Shown piece after piece: positions 22,593 to 32,740 of a DNA stretch of 64,000 nt. Position 1 is the stretch's first letter. Each line of letters opens with the position of its first letter. The stretch is from NCBI GenBank assembly GCA_021018995.1, contig CM037588.1, positions 38,995,000 through 39,058,999 of the forward strand, given 5' to 3'. A model generated the notes under the pieces. That model searched no databases. It was not told the origin of the DNA and saw only the letters and a program-made list of their open reading frames with translations. The stretch is from Chloranthus sessilifolius (lineage: Eukaryota; Streptophyta; Magnoliopsida; Chloranthales; Chloranthaceae). The position numbers and the translations under genes were made by a program.

Positions 22593-25500
22593 TGTTGTGC
22601 ATTTATTTTATTATTTAAAAGAGTGGTAAAAATATGGCGGGAAAAACAAATCAAAGAGGGGAGTGAAATGGAGTGAAATAACACAAAACAACAATCTAAA
22701 CATAGCCTGCAAGATACAAGATTGTTGTAGCAAGTTTTGATAAGAGTTTGTTTCACGGAGAATGATAATCTAAAAACCTAAGGGCGTATAGGAAACTCCA
22801 GATCTGACTACAGATCTGGCAACTCTAAACATACACTGTCAGATCTGGCAACTCTAAACCTACACTAGAAAGCAAGGTAAAGAGAGGTGTTTAGGTGTCA
22901 CAAAACAAAACTAACCTAAAAACATAAATAAAGTATAGCTAAAGAAAGGGGTAGAAAAGGATGGAGTGGGAAATAAAGTAAAAATAATGAGAAGTAGGCA
23001 GATGTGGGTAAATCAGCACTGTAACTCAGATCAAGAGATGAATCTGTAGCAGTCCCTCAGATGGCTACAAGCACATCTGCAAGGTAGAAGAATCTAACCT
23101 AACCCAAAGGCATGAACTGATCTTAGGGCTGTATTTTACCCACTTGAATGGTCACAAAATATCCCAGAGATTTCATCCAGTCAATGGATTAAATCAGAAC
23201 AAGAAAACCATTGCAGACACTATGTGTGCAATGCTACAAGCTCATGCATCCATAGGATCAAACAGTTTGTGAAAATCAAATGGGAACCACAAGAAATCAC
23301 AACCTGAATGGGGATTTAGATTCAGTTGGTTATTGCTACAAAAAGGCCTACAATGACCCAACTCTCAAAGTCTGCAATTTCTACAAAATCTCAGGTCTAT
23401 TCACTGAAAATGGGATCGCAAAACAGAGGAGTTGGCTTTGCAGCTGTTTCTCACTTGGCTACAAGCTCAAGTGCAGAGAAGAAAAATCTATCTCAACCTT
23501 GTGATTCAGACCAGCCTTAGGGCTATACCCTGCCCACTAAAATGGTCATAGACTATCCCAGAGGTTATCCTAATCACAGAGGTTGGAGATGGAACAAGAA
23601 TACTACCGTTGCCACCATCATTGCAAGGCTATAAGCTTAAGCAACTATAGATGCATCAAACCCATACTGCTCATGTTAAAAACACAATAAAATATAGATT
23701 AAAATGGAGCATTAAACTTGGCATTTCATTACCTAAAAATGACTTACAATGATTTTCGTTCAAGGCAACAATCTGTGCAAGACCCAAAACTGCTCACTAT
23801 ATTATTACAAACCCGATTGCAAAGCTGAAATAAACCTAGCTGCTATACAAAGTTTTAGCTTAGCATTGCTGCTATGCTAAGGAAAGAAGAAAATGAAAAA
23901 GGAAACTAAAACCTTAACCCTAACCCTAAACTAAACTTTGATCCAGCTATTCTGGATAATTTGACAAAACAGATTTCAGATATTTATATAATCCATAACA
24001 GCATTGGTGTGCATTAGCCAATCAGAAATAAGATGCTTGGAGCTGCTGTCGTGGCCCTTTTGTGGCCAAGTAATTGCATTGGGATGTGTAGGACAGCTAA
24101 GCACATTGGGATGTGTGCCCTAGAAGCTGTGGAATCCCAAAAATACCCTTGAATGCTTGAACACTGTTGCTGGAACACGTGCCTCGAGCAGATGGCTTCA
24201 GAATTTCACCTCGAACAGATCTCGAGAGGTTAGCTTGCTTCAGATATTATTCTCGAGTAGCTGCTTCCTTCGGAAAATGCAGCTCGAGAAGATCTTGAGT
24301 AGTTGCTCGACAGGCTGAAATACAGCCTATTTAAGTGCTCGAGTAGCTTCAGACAGCAGCTCTGCATCGGCCAACTACTCGAGTGCTTAAAATAGGGCTC
24401 GACATGTTCAAATGTGCAGCTCTCTTGAGCTGCTCGACAGGTAAAAATGTGAACCTCTCGACTTCATAAAATACAGCCCTTTGAACTGTTTGAGCGCAGC
24501 ATTATAGCATCAGGTCTGCAGCTCTAGTAGTTCAACTCTACAACTCGACAAGCTGTAATTACAGCACTTGCAGCTTGAGTAGTTGTCTTCAGCTACTCGA
24601 AATCATTAATGTGGTGCTCGACAGCTTCAATGCAGCATCAGGTCTGCTCGAGTGCGTTGAGTGAACTGCTCGACAAGTTCAAGGCAGCTACAGCAACTGC
24701 TCAAATTCTTTACCATTCATGTTGCAGCTGCTCGAGTTGATTGTTGAACTGCTCAAGCTTCGGAAATAACAGTAGCTGTGCTTCAAGGTTTCAGCATTTG
24801 GTGGTCGACAGGTTCAAACTCCAGCTGATGAACTGCTCAAGCAGTTTAACTGAACAGCTTCAGCTGCTTGAGAGGATGGAGGTTGGGACCCTGAACTGCT
24901 CAACAGCCTTACTTGGGCTTCTGTCAACTCACTCGACATTATCAACATATAGCTCGAGTGGTTGGCTTTAACTGCTCGAGCTCCAAGTTTCCTTCAGCAT
25001 CTAGTTCGATGCTGAAGGAAACTGCTCGAATGCTTCAGGAATCAGCTCGAGAAGATCATTCTCTTCAGGCTGCAGCAGCTCGTGTTGCACAAGTAAGCCC
25101 TATAAACTACTCGAGAGCTAGGTTTGCTTCAGCAGTGAACTGCTGCATGACAAGTGGATTGCAGCAATGGTGTGTGTTCAAGGGCCTGGTTTCATAACCA
25201 TTGCAGCTCTACAAGTTAAATGCAGCTGCCTTCAACCGCATTTATGTATAGTTCTTAGTGCATCTTGATATTGATGCAACTGCTTGCATGGTTCAATCTT
25301 CAGTGAGCTCTCTGCTGTGCCACTTGAAGTGTTATTCGATTTAATCCACTGCAGCAGCGCTCCATACTTTGGCTCCACTTCTCACCTTCAACAGGCCTTC
25401 TAGGACCCCGAAGCATGCTAAATATCCCCAATGGTATGAACCACCATGGTGCATTCACTGTGAATCCATTAGCTCCACAACTTAGCTCAAAATTATTTCT

Positions 25501-25644
25501 TCTTGGCTTGAAAATGATGGATTGCAGCGCTAAGCTATATTTTCCTTTTATCTACACAAACACACTTAAAAGTCATTATTAACTGGTTCAAAGGTCTATT
25601 AAAGGTCGGGTTAGGTGAAAAATGATATTTTTCAGTGCTCAACA
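22593..25644 (-). mobile_element. Possible 3-kb solo LTR inserted in hAT-B transposase
   Basis: The segment separates the BED/acidic region from the central transposase region. On the minus strand it starts TGTTGAGCACTG and ends GCACAACA, a 7-of-8 terminal inverted repeat. A TATA-like ATTATATAAATATC lies near 23975-23990 (minus). The direct repeats beside it (ATAAT and ATAGG) agree at only three of five bases, so the TSD is not convincing. It has no coding region. The CTCGAG-rich part (24180-25140) would be its U3. Confidence 0.45.
24180..25140. repeat. Dispersed CTCGAG/CTCGACAG motif array
   Basis: Several dozen copies of short palindrome-cored words such as CTCGAGTAGC, CTCGACAGG and GCTCGAG, mixed with CTTCAG and GCTGC, spaced about 20-50 bp. 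There is no strict period, so this is a cryptic array rather than a satellite. Confidence 0.85.
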
Positions 25645-25849
25645 ATAGGCCCCTCAACCTAGACCGAAACCGATAATCGACTTCTTCCTGGTCTCGTCAC
25701 TATCGTGTTTCTCTAGTACTCTCCCTCATGATTCTTATTGTCTGCTCATCTTCATCCTCATCCTCATCATCTTTAGGTCCAGGTGCAGGAAACTCTGGAT
25801 CTCTCATCCTTATTCTCTCATACATTTCTCTATCTTTGGTTGGCTTCTA

Positions 25850-26079
25850 CTTTTTTCTTTCTCTTTGCCGCTTATAAACTGGCTTTTGACAGCTTCTCTC
25901 ACCTCTCTGGGTAACTTGGGACATCCTTTCGTCTCTCACTTAACGTGAGCCAAATGCTCATTCAACCGTGTGATACCTCCTTCCAGCAATTTTTTTCCAC
26001 AAAGCTTGCATTCTATTCGGAGTCTATTACCATCTATTGTTGTGTCGTAGTGTCAGGTTGGATCTTGTCCACGTACCAT
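25850..26079 (-). pseudogene. hAT-B transposase, N-terminal BED zinc finger
   Basis: From ATG at 26079 the frame reads MVRGQDPT, a TGA where Trp is expected, then HYDTTIDGNRLRIECKLCG and GGITRLNEHLAHVK. The C-x2-C and the following H residues fit a BED finger, the DNA-binding domain of plant hAT transposases. A second TGA follows HVK. Downstream an acidic stretch (DEDEDEDE) continues to about 25700. Confidence 0.8.
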
Positions 26080-26109
26080 ATTTATTTATTTTAGCTGCAT
26101 GAATGAGCA

Positions 26110-26655
26110 AATTATCGGATTAAATATTAACATTTAGATTATACTTGAAAATAAAATTTATTTGATATTATTCTAATTTTAAAAAAATTTAGATTACACT
26201 TGAAATTTTCTTTCATATTATTCTTATTTTAAAAATATTTTATCAAATTTATTTGATATTATTCTAATTTTTAAAAAATTTAGATTACATTTGAAAATAT
26301 ATTTGATATTATTCTTATTTTTAAAATATTAAATTATATTTTACCAAATTTATTTGATATTATTCTAATTTTTGAAAATTTATTTGATAGTATTCTTATT
26401 TAAAATATTAGATTATATTTTAGCAAATTTATTTGATATTATTCTAATTTTAAAAAATTTTAGATTACATTTGAAAATTTATTTGATATTATTCTTATTT
26501 TTAAAATATTAGATTATATTTTATCATATTTATTTCATATTATTCTAAAAATTTTAGGTTACATTTGAAAATAGTATTTAGTTGATATTATTCTAATTTT
26601 GAAAAGATTAAAAATCATATTATTCTAATTTTTAAAATATTTGAAAATCATATTT
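26110..26655. repeat. AT-rich minisatellite in hAT-B
   Basis: Repeats of TTTATTTGATATTATTCTAA with TTTAAAAATTTAGATTACA-type linkers, unit roughly 60-65 bp, about eight degenerate copies. Confidence 0.9.
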
Positions 26656-26659
26656 ACTT

Positions 26660-27000
26660 GAAATTGATGTGTCACATGCATCATGGGATATGTGTGACAT
26701 GTGTAATTGATGTGTCACATGTGACACGTGTAATTGATGTGTCACATGTGTGACACATGTGACACATCAATTACATGTGTCGCGATAGATGTGTCACATA
26801 CCTCATGCCACGTGTGACACATGCGACACATCAATTACATGTGTCACATACCCCATGCCACTTGCGACACATGTGTAATTGATGTGTCGTGGGGTATGTG
26901 TCACATGTGTGGCACATGTGACACATGTGCAATTGATGTGTCATACATGTAATTGATGTGTCACATACCCCATGACACATGTCACACACACACACATGTG
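26660..27000. repeat. TGTGTCACATG inverted/direct repeat array in hAT-B
   Basis: Repeated words TTGATGTGTCACATGTG and their complement CACATGTGACACATCAA occur in both orientations and can fold into hairpins. The array ends in a CA run. ORFs over it are low-complexity artefacts. Confidence 0.9.
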
Positions 27001-27058
27001 TTACACATGTCCCATGTCCTATGTCCCATTTTAAATTAATTTTTATAAATAACTCCAA

Positions 27059-27060
<2 letters not shown>

Positions 27061-27138
<78 letters not shown>
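27061..27138. repeat. (TA)n(CA)n compound microsatellite
   Basis: About 24 TA units followed by about 14 CA units, flanked on both sides by copies of CACATGTCCCATGTCC...TTTTAAATTA, so the microsatellite sits inside a short direct duplication. Confidence 0.95.
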
Positions 27139-27139
<1 letters not shown>

Positions 27140-27479
27140 TCACACATGTCCCATGTCCCATTTTAAATTATTTTTTTAATTATTTTTTATAAATAATTTA
27201 AGGGTAGATCTTGAAATTTTAAGGGTAGATCTACCATATTTGAGGGTAGATCTTGAAATAATAAACCCATAAATTGTAAGAAAATGGGGGAAAATGGTAG
27301 AACACGTACCTACTCTACGATTTTCGGCGATTCCGCGGCGATTTGGGTGTTGATTCGGCGCCGCTAGGGCTAAAGAGTGAAAAATTGGGAAGAACACCAA
27401 GCCTAAAAAGTGAAAAAATGGCTGCTGGGGAAAGATGGGTTTTAAAAACCCCTTTCGTGCTTCACATGTGACTGGGGGG

Positions 27480-27789
27480 CCCACACTCAAAAGAGTGAAA
27501 TTATAGGACGGTAATTTGAAGTTATCGTCTGTATCATCCGATACGGGCGATAATATCAAATTATCGAACGATAATTTGAAATTATCGTCCGATAATTTCA
27601 CTCTTTTATGGTGTAGCTTTAACCAGCCAAATTATCGGACGAAACGGATGATAACTTCACCGTATCATCCAATAATTATGTGGTTTTGGTGGGTACCCGG
27701 TAAAAACCCATTTTATTGTATCGTTGAGGACCAAAAATGATACGGTATCGGACGATACGTATCGGTGTCGTCCGATATTTTGACCCATG
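27480..27789. repeat. hAT-B subterminal repeat region
   Basis: Many copies of CGATAATTTGAA and its complement, then CGATACGTATCGG next to the terminus. The left end (19550-19640) has the same CGATAC words. Subterminal arrays of this kind bind hAT transposase in known systems; here that role is inference. Confidence 0.75.
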
Positions 27790-27957
27790 ATCACAACGAT
27801 TCATTTTAAAGATCGGAAAAAATCCAATATGCCATCTGAACAAACCCTTAGCAATTTCTTGTGGGATTTGCTCAAGTCTAAATTGAACCAATGCAAAATC
27901 ACGATCCTTAAATTCGTTAAATAAATTGTTAGTTAGAAATGTTTTCAATACTTCCAT
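27790..27957 (-). CDS. G2 ORF, N-terminal part (split by hAT-B)
   Basis: From ATG at 27957 there are 56 codons (MEVLKTFLTNNLFNEF, RFRLEQIPQEI-like helix, then NRCD) up to the hAT-B TSD. The frame continues at 19533. The piece has no zinc knuckle or other gag hallmark that I recognise. It follows directly after the hairpin formed by the LTR end and leader. Confidence 0.55.
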
Positions 27958-28123
27958 TGCTCAATTAAATCTCAAATTGATTTCAAAATTGCATAACTAG
28001 GGTTTTAGTGTTTATCCTGCATCAAATTGGTTTTAGAAACAGTTCTAATACTAATTTGATGCAGGACAAACTCTAAAACCCTAATTATGCAATTTTGAAA
28101 TCAATTTGAGATTTAATTGAGCA
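27958..28123. repeat. Long inverted repeat over G2 primer site and LTR end
   Basis: The left arm 27958-28038 and the right arm 28043-28123 are inverted copies of about 81 bp with about five mismatches, separated by only four bases. The right arm contains the last 67 bp of the LTR and the primer-site region. The left arm is the leader directly before the G2 ORF. Confidence 0.9.
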
Positions 28124-29108
28124 GCGAAGATATAAAAATTAATCCCAAAACACGTAAAATATTTAATAACTTTATTAGGGTAATTTAATTGATCTGATTT
28201 AGCGTCTGTTAGCATATGATCCTTCCTGATCTAGAGAATACGTCACTCTAGTTTCGATCTAGTTCAGGGCACCAAACAACAATCTCGTTGTTGCTTGACT
28301 GCTTGCTAAAGTTCGAATAATGTAAGGCCCGAAGGATTTAAATCATTCAATGGGAATCCACAAATTAGGGCTGGGAATTAGAAAACAAAATTCCAGCAAT
28401 AATATAAAAAGAAAAGATATTTTGTGTTTATGGGTTTTCCATAGAAGAAACAAACTAGATAAATTACTTGACAATAAGAAAGATAAACATAAAAGATAGA
28501 AGATCCAAGGAATCGCTCCGAGGAAGATAATTGGCTTCGCACCAAACCACACGCAGAAGAAGAATCACTCTTCAGGTGAGAGAATCACTTTTGCGGTTGA
28601 AAACTTTTTGCATGCTCTCGAGAAGCCGCTCAAAGCAAACCATTCATTTATCATTAACCATTAAATAAAATTGTGTTTACAATGCCTTTATACAGGCTAT
28701 GAAACGCTAACTAAACTTGAGAAATGAAAGTAGAAAACTCCTAATCTAAAAAGGAAACTATAACCTAAAATTTGCATCTAAACAAAATATCTGTTTGCAA
28801 ATTCGATCGATTGAGTTCCTTTAGAACTACATAAACTTTCGGCGCGAATTCGATCAATCGAAGTGGAAACTCGATCGATCGAGTTTATTTTATGTTTTGA
28901 TGACGAATCCTCTGGACGAATTTGATCGATCGAGTTTGTGCAGAAACTCCATCTTTCATCTTTTTCCGTCTTTCCCACATGCATGTTCTCCCGTAGTGGG
29001 GTCTTTTCATATTTCGCATGTGTGCACATTGGCCTCCGAAACGCTCCGAAGCTTTGAATTTTCTTCTTGCACTTCCTAGACATGACGTATGGATTGATGT
29101 CCCCATCA
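28057..29108 (-). repeat. G2 5' LTR
   Basis: On the minus strand it begins TGATGGGGACATC and ends GTCCTGCATCA. A TATA-like TGTATAAAGGC lies at about 28683-28695 with a CGATCGATCGAG array upstream (28800-28945). It is homologous to 18142-19024. AATCA follows at 29109-29113. Confidence 0.85.
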
Positions 29109-29169
29109 AATCACTTTCTTGGAACCGTCCCCATTCTGGAACATGATGATCCACTTATACTCAATAGAA

Positions 29170-29520
29170 TATTAATAATGAAAGTGATAGGGTGGCTCTT
29201 CAACTACGTGGAAGAAACACAGTTATATTATGTTTATGTTCCATGAGACTACTGCAAAGTTATGGGTGGCTCTTAATCAGATATATTCTCATGCAAATAA
29301 TGATTCTTGCATCTATCAGTTGTATTATGGGATCTATCGCGCAGGGTATGGTGATCGGTTGTATTGTGATATCTCTCGTGCAGGGTATGGTGATCGGTAG
29401 TTGGTTATCTCTGGCATAGATAGAGGAGATAAGCTAGTTTGAGGCTGTCTGAATACTTCAGTGAGTGTGCGAAGATTGCTGTCTGGTTAGAGAGCTACCA
29501 GACCTATGCTCTTTCCTATT
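29170..29520 (+). pseudogene. Degraded copia gag fragment
   Basis: The plus strand reads MFHETTAKLWVALNQIYSHA and YQLY-like sequence, then SEYFSECAKIAVW, spread over shifting frames with stops. The ETTAKLW...QIYSHANN pattern is that of copia gag (UBN2/gag_3 type). No LTR was recognised beside it. Confidence 0.5.
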
Positions 29521-29574
29521 AGAGCATTGTCCAGAGCATAGTTAAAAATTTCGAACAGCATCAAGATTTATTGG

Positions 29575-29760
29575 GCGATACGTCTCAGTATTAAAGTCAC
29601 CCAAGACCGGTTTAATCTTGTGTATCATCCGATACATATACTTTGTAGTATATGTAATTATATATTGCCCGATACCTGAGCCGATACTCAAGATGCAAGC
29701 CGAGACTATCGGTATTGGCACAGGCCGATATCGATATTTTAATCCTTGCTTCAGAGTATT
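29575..29760. repeat. CGATAC-rich fragment resembling hAT subterminal DNA
   Basis: Contains GCGATACG, CCGATACATA, CCGATACC, CCGATACTC and GCCGATATCG in under 200 bp, like the hAT-B ends. No TIR pair or TSD was found. Confidence 0.4.
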
Positions 29761-30034
29761 AGCTGCTATATGTGCAGATTCTTGCTATCAATCCTCTACC
29801 TAATCTGTGCTATGTCTATGCTTCTGTTGATTTGTGACGAGCATCGTTGTACCATGAGTTCTCTACAGGATTAACTATTGATTCTGGAGGGGGGGAATGA
29901 GTCCCATTCAATAGGAAGTTTCTCTCAATTTTGTTCAACTTTTCCACAGTTCTTCCAGGGCACTCAAACATCTACGTAAAGTTGGGAGATTAGAAAGAGT
30001 AGTTTTAATCAGAGTAATTCTCCCACCTTTTGAG

Positions 30035-30146
30035 AGTATTCCGACCACCTATCTAGGCTTACTCTTGTGTGTTGGATAGGGACCTAGTGGTTTAGTTTAG
30101 ACTTACCAACACACAAGAGTAAGCCTAGATAGGTGGTCGGAATACT
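30035..30146. repeat. Perfect inverted repeat, 41-bp arms, 30-bp loop
   Basis: Left arm 30035-30075 (AGTATTCCGACCACC... to TGTTGG) and right arm 30106-30146 are exact reverse complements with no mismatch. The spacer is 30076-30105. It lies in the UPL6 intron, so it is transcribed with the gene and could fold as RNA. It has no TSD and is not part of a recognised element. Confidence 0.95.
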
Positions 30147-30719
30147 ACCCTATCCAAATCTCACACTTCTAGCTAAATTCACAAGTATACTCCTCCAATC
30201 TGATTTAGCTTCATATTAGTAAACCAAGGCTATGTGGGATTGCCCTTTGGAGGCAAAGAGCAGCTCTCTGTTCTGGTGCAGAGCACTTTAGTATATGTGT
30301 GTGTTTGGTTGTAAGTGCTCTTAGCTCTTTCAAAATGTGAGCTGAATTTGGTTCTCTTTAAAAGAGCAATTTAAACCTGCTCTTTTAAGTGGGTTGCTCT
30401 TTGGTTCAAAAGAGTAATCCCAAACGCAGCCCAAATGTATGTACTACACCCCTTTTGAAGCATTCAGGTTGACATGGCAATTGGATTGGTCATAATGCTT
30501 TCATGATATTAAATTAATGTACGAATTTGTGTTTGTATTAAAGTGGGGATTTGGTAGATGACGTGATTTAACTCCTTGTTAGCAAACCTGTTATATTCGA
30601 TAATCGTGCTCAGTTTAACTGAACCAATCATCAGCAGCATTTTTCATGCTTTCTTTTCTTCGTTTCTTGTATGGATGCTAAGAACGTCGTGGCTGAGGTT
30701 CTAATTGGGTTGTATTTAG

Positions 30720-30809
30720 GTTTCATGTGATGTGTCTCTTTGGGCGGTGATTGGAGGACAGGATGTGGATCGTCTTCCCTCGGCTTCCACCTGCTACAAC
30801 ACACTTAAG
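30720..30809 (+). CDS. UPL6: HECT ligase exon with catalytic cysteine (UPL6-type)
   Basis: This 90-bp exon lies between TGTATTTAG and GTGAAAAC. Its 30 codons include [18 protein letters not shown] and then TCYNTLK, where the Cys is the position of the HECT active-site cysteine that carries ubiquitin. Phase agrees with the exons on both sides. The 5' intron is 18,880 bp and the 3' intron is 125 bp. The block identifies the UPL6 rather than the UPL7 branch (UPL7 has TCMNLLK). Confidence 0.88.
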
Positions 30810-30934
30810 GTGAAAACCGCTCCCTATTTTCTTGAACATGGTTAACAGATATTCCAACAACGTAGAATTTTCTCCATTTTTCGTCATCTAAATCTTTCCC
30901 CGTGTGTGTTTTCTGTTTTGATTGGGCTTGACAG

Positions 30935-31018
30935 CTTCCAACTTACAAACGTTCAAGTACTTTGAGATCGAAGCTTCTCTATGCAATTAGTTCGAATGCA
31001 GGATTTGAACTTTCTTAG
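30935..31018 (+). CDS. UPL6: Last exon of HECT ligase (UPL6-type), C-terminus
   Basis: After a TTGACAG acceptor, 27 codons and TAG encode LPTYKRSSTLRSKLLYAI then SSNAGFELS. The terminal hydrophobic FELS-type end is typical of HECT proteins and is needed for ubiquitin transfer in the family. The three visible exons read together without a stop, so the gene may well be functional despite the TE-filled intron. The 3' UTR should follow; no clear polyadenylation signal was settled on. Confidence 0.88.
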   Translation, partial: LPTYKRSSTLRSKLLYAISSNAGFELS

Positions 31019-32740
31019 ATACTCTTTGTATTGCTACTCCTGATGGAAAACTTGAGGGTTCTTTTTTGTGTAAAGTAAAATGGAAGACAATGTATGTGGA
31101 GTGTGGATTGAAAAATACGGAAGAAAGTAGTTCATTATAATTATATGATGACAAGTAATCATCTATAATTATTCTTGTTCCCCAATGTAACATCCTGCTA
31201 TTTACCTTGCAGTTGAGGCAAATTATGCTGCATTTAGTGTCTATTTTATTCTGACATTCAGAAAGGTTTTGAAGTATCTGTGGAAACTGTTGACCCTGAT
31301 CACTGCTCTAAATCCTCATTTCTTAAGCCAAATATATTTAATAATTATTGGACTCGTACATGAGGATTGCACACATTTGAGGGCTGAGAGATTTGTATTA
31401 GAGATTTTGCATATCCTCTTTAGGGTTTTATTCACTTAATATTCTGACATTTAATTAATAGTTTAATACTCTTTCCTTAAATTTTTTTTCTCACTTATGT
31501 ATCTTAAATTTATCTTTAAACAAAAAATATTGGAATAAGTTATACATCTAATTTCTTGGCATTTGATTAATAGTTTAAAATATTCTCTCCTTAAATTTTT
31601 CCCCATTAATCTCACCTTAAATTTCTCTCGAAACCAAAACTTATTGGACTACACTTTTTTTAAGCGTTTATATGTTGACCACCCAACTTCTTGGATTTTG
31701 AGCAAACAGTCCAAGATAGCCAATTATGAAAATATGAAAATAAGAAGAAAAAAAAAAGATAGAGAGAGAGAGAGAGAGAGTGCATTTTTACCATCCCATT
31801 ACTTATCCTTTTTTTCAAACTTTTTCATATTCGCCTTGTTTTAAAGACCTTTTATTTTTATTTTTTTGTTCATCATATTAATCCTATATCCATATTTTGT
31901 CACTTTGCTAAAGAGTAATAACATAGCTCCGGGGGTTGGAATAATTAATACACTTGCTCAACAGTCAAAATTGGGAATAACAATAACCGCCGCCATAAAG
32001 CCTCTCGTAATTAAGTGTTGACGGAGTTCGGAGTCTGGGGGTGCCATGATCATTCACTCCGGAACAAGTTAGGTCTGCTGTCGGAGCTAGGAGGTTGGGG
32101 GCGGCATGATCCTTTTCTATGCAATAATTGAGGGGGCTGACTGTAGCAGACAATTGTGATGACTCAGACCCATATGTCGCCATATTGTCAGGTTGTAGGC
32201 TTAGGTCTCTGCGCCGGTTTGATTTGTGGTATAGATTTAAGTCTCACTCAAAATGTGTCATGACGTGTAATGTTCGCATTCACATATAGTCTAGAGTCAT
32301 AACTTTTTCTTATTTGATGTGGACTATTAGGATCAAACCTAAAGCAACGCTTTCTTGATAGAGTTTTAGGCAGCAAAAATTTTGAAGGCTTGTTGGAGCT
32401 GAAAATAAAGCTAAATTGACTAATTTTCTGTAGGCCGTTTGAAAATAACCTTATGAGTATCCACAGGTAAGCAATAAAACATAATTGGCACATCTAGAGA
32501 GAGAAAGCTCATTGAATTGAATGGATGATAATGGGTGATGATCATGTGGATAACTGTTGCAATTAATTATGGCAGCGTCATAAAAGGATGCGTCTCTCTC
32601 TCTCTCTCTCCAATAAAGGTTTTATTAATCGTATCCATTGTTATTTGATTTGATGCATTGCCCATAACGTTAGTTACTACACACTTTAACATTACTTGGG
32701 GCACGTCTCTCGTCAATCCAACTAGTTCAACTACCAACCC
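31019..32740. other. Sequence downstream of UPL6, no gene seen
   Basis: It should include the UPL6 3' UTR. Microsatellites are (GA)n near 31760-31780 and (CT)n near 32590-32610. A diverged direct duplication about GGAG-x-T-x-GGAG...GGCATGATC lies at 32030-32125. Nothing else can be supported. Confidence 0.5.

Larger units (their letters stand above)
19542..27789 (-). mobile_element. hAT-B, large hAT transposon with broken transposase
   Basis: The ends are CATGGGTCAAAC and TTTTGACCCATG, with further inverted match through GGACGATACGTATCGG-like sequence. The exact 8-bp TSD ATCACAAC lies at 19534-19541 and 27790-27797. The interior encodes a decayed transposase on the minus strand (BED zinc finger, central RNase H-like region, hAT C-terminal domain). 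It also carries an AT-rich minisatellite, a TGTGTCACATG array, and a possible 3-kb LTR insertion. The site it occupies is inside the G2 ORF. Confidence 0.92.
13030..29108 (-). mobile_element. Gypsy-related non-autonomous element G2, with nested insertions
   Basis: The element is read on the minus strand. Its 5' LTR is 28057-29108 and its 3' LTR ends at 19024, where it starts TGATGGGACATC. The left end of the 3' LTR, near 13030, is divergent and only approximate. Between the LTRs, once hAT-B is set aside, only about 0.8 kb remains, carrying one ORF. AATCA follows the right end (29109-29113) and also occurs at 13025-13029, a possible TSD. The LTR style (TGATG...CATCA, ORF running into the 3' LTR) is like G1 and G3. 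Internal gag, protease, reverse transcriptase and integrase core are absent, so it would need enzymes from another element. Confidence 0.7.
11840..30719 (+). other. Giant UPL6 intron (18,880 bp) filled with nested TEs
   Basis: It runs from the GTATGA donor to the TTTAG acceptor. More than 15 kb of it is TE sequence: gypsy-related G2 with hAT-A and hAT-B inside, and gypsy G1 and a possible LTR inside those. It also holds a degraded copia gag fragment (29170-29520) and a perfect hairpin (30035-30146). The intron must still be spliced for the gene to work. Confidence 0.8.

Noticed and set aside
23905-23922. AACCCTAACCCTAAAC, telomere-like
   Set aside because: Only two units, typical of plant LTR and leader DNA; no interstitial telomere array.
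24180-25140. CRISPR-like array of CTCGAG words
   Set aside because: No constant repeat and spacer lengths, eukaryotic context, no cas genes.
22588-25649. TSD for the insert in hAT-B
   Set aside because: ATAAT and ATAGG agree at only three of five positions, so I left the insert as tentative.
26831-27179. ORFs rich in His/Cys/Thr and Tyr/Ile over 26.8-27.2 kb
   Set aside because: They are translations of the TGTGTCACATG array and the TA/CA microsatellite.
29575-29760. Separate complete hAT or MITE
   Set aside because: CGATAC words are present but I could not find paired TIRs or a TSD.
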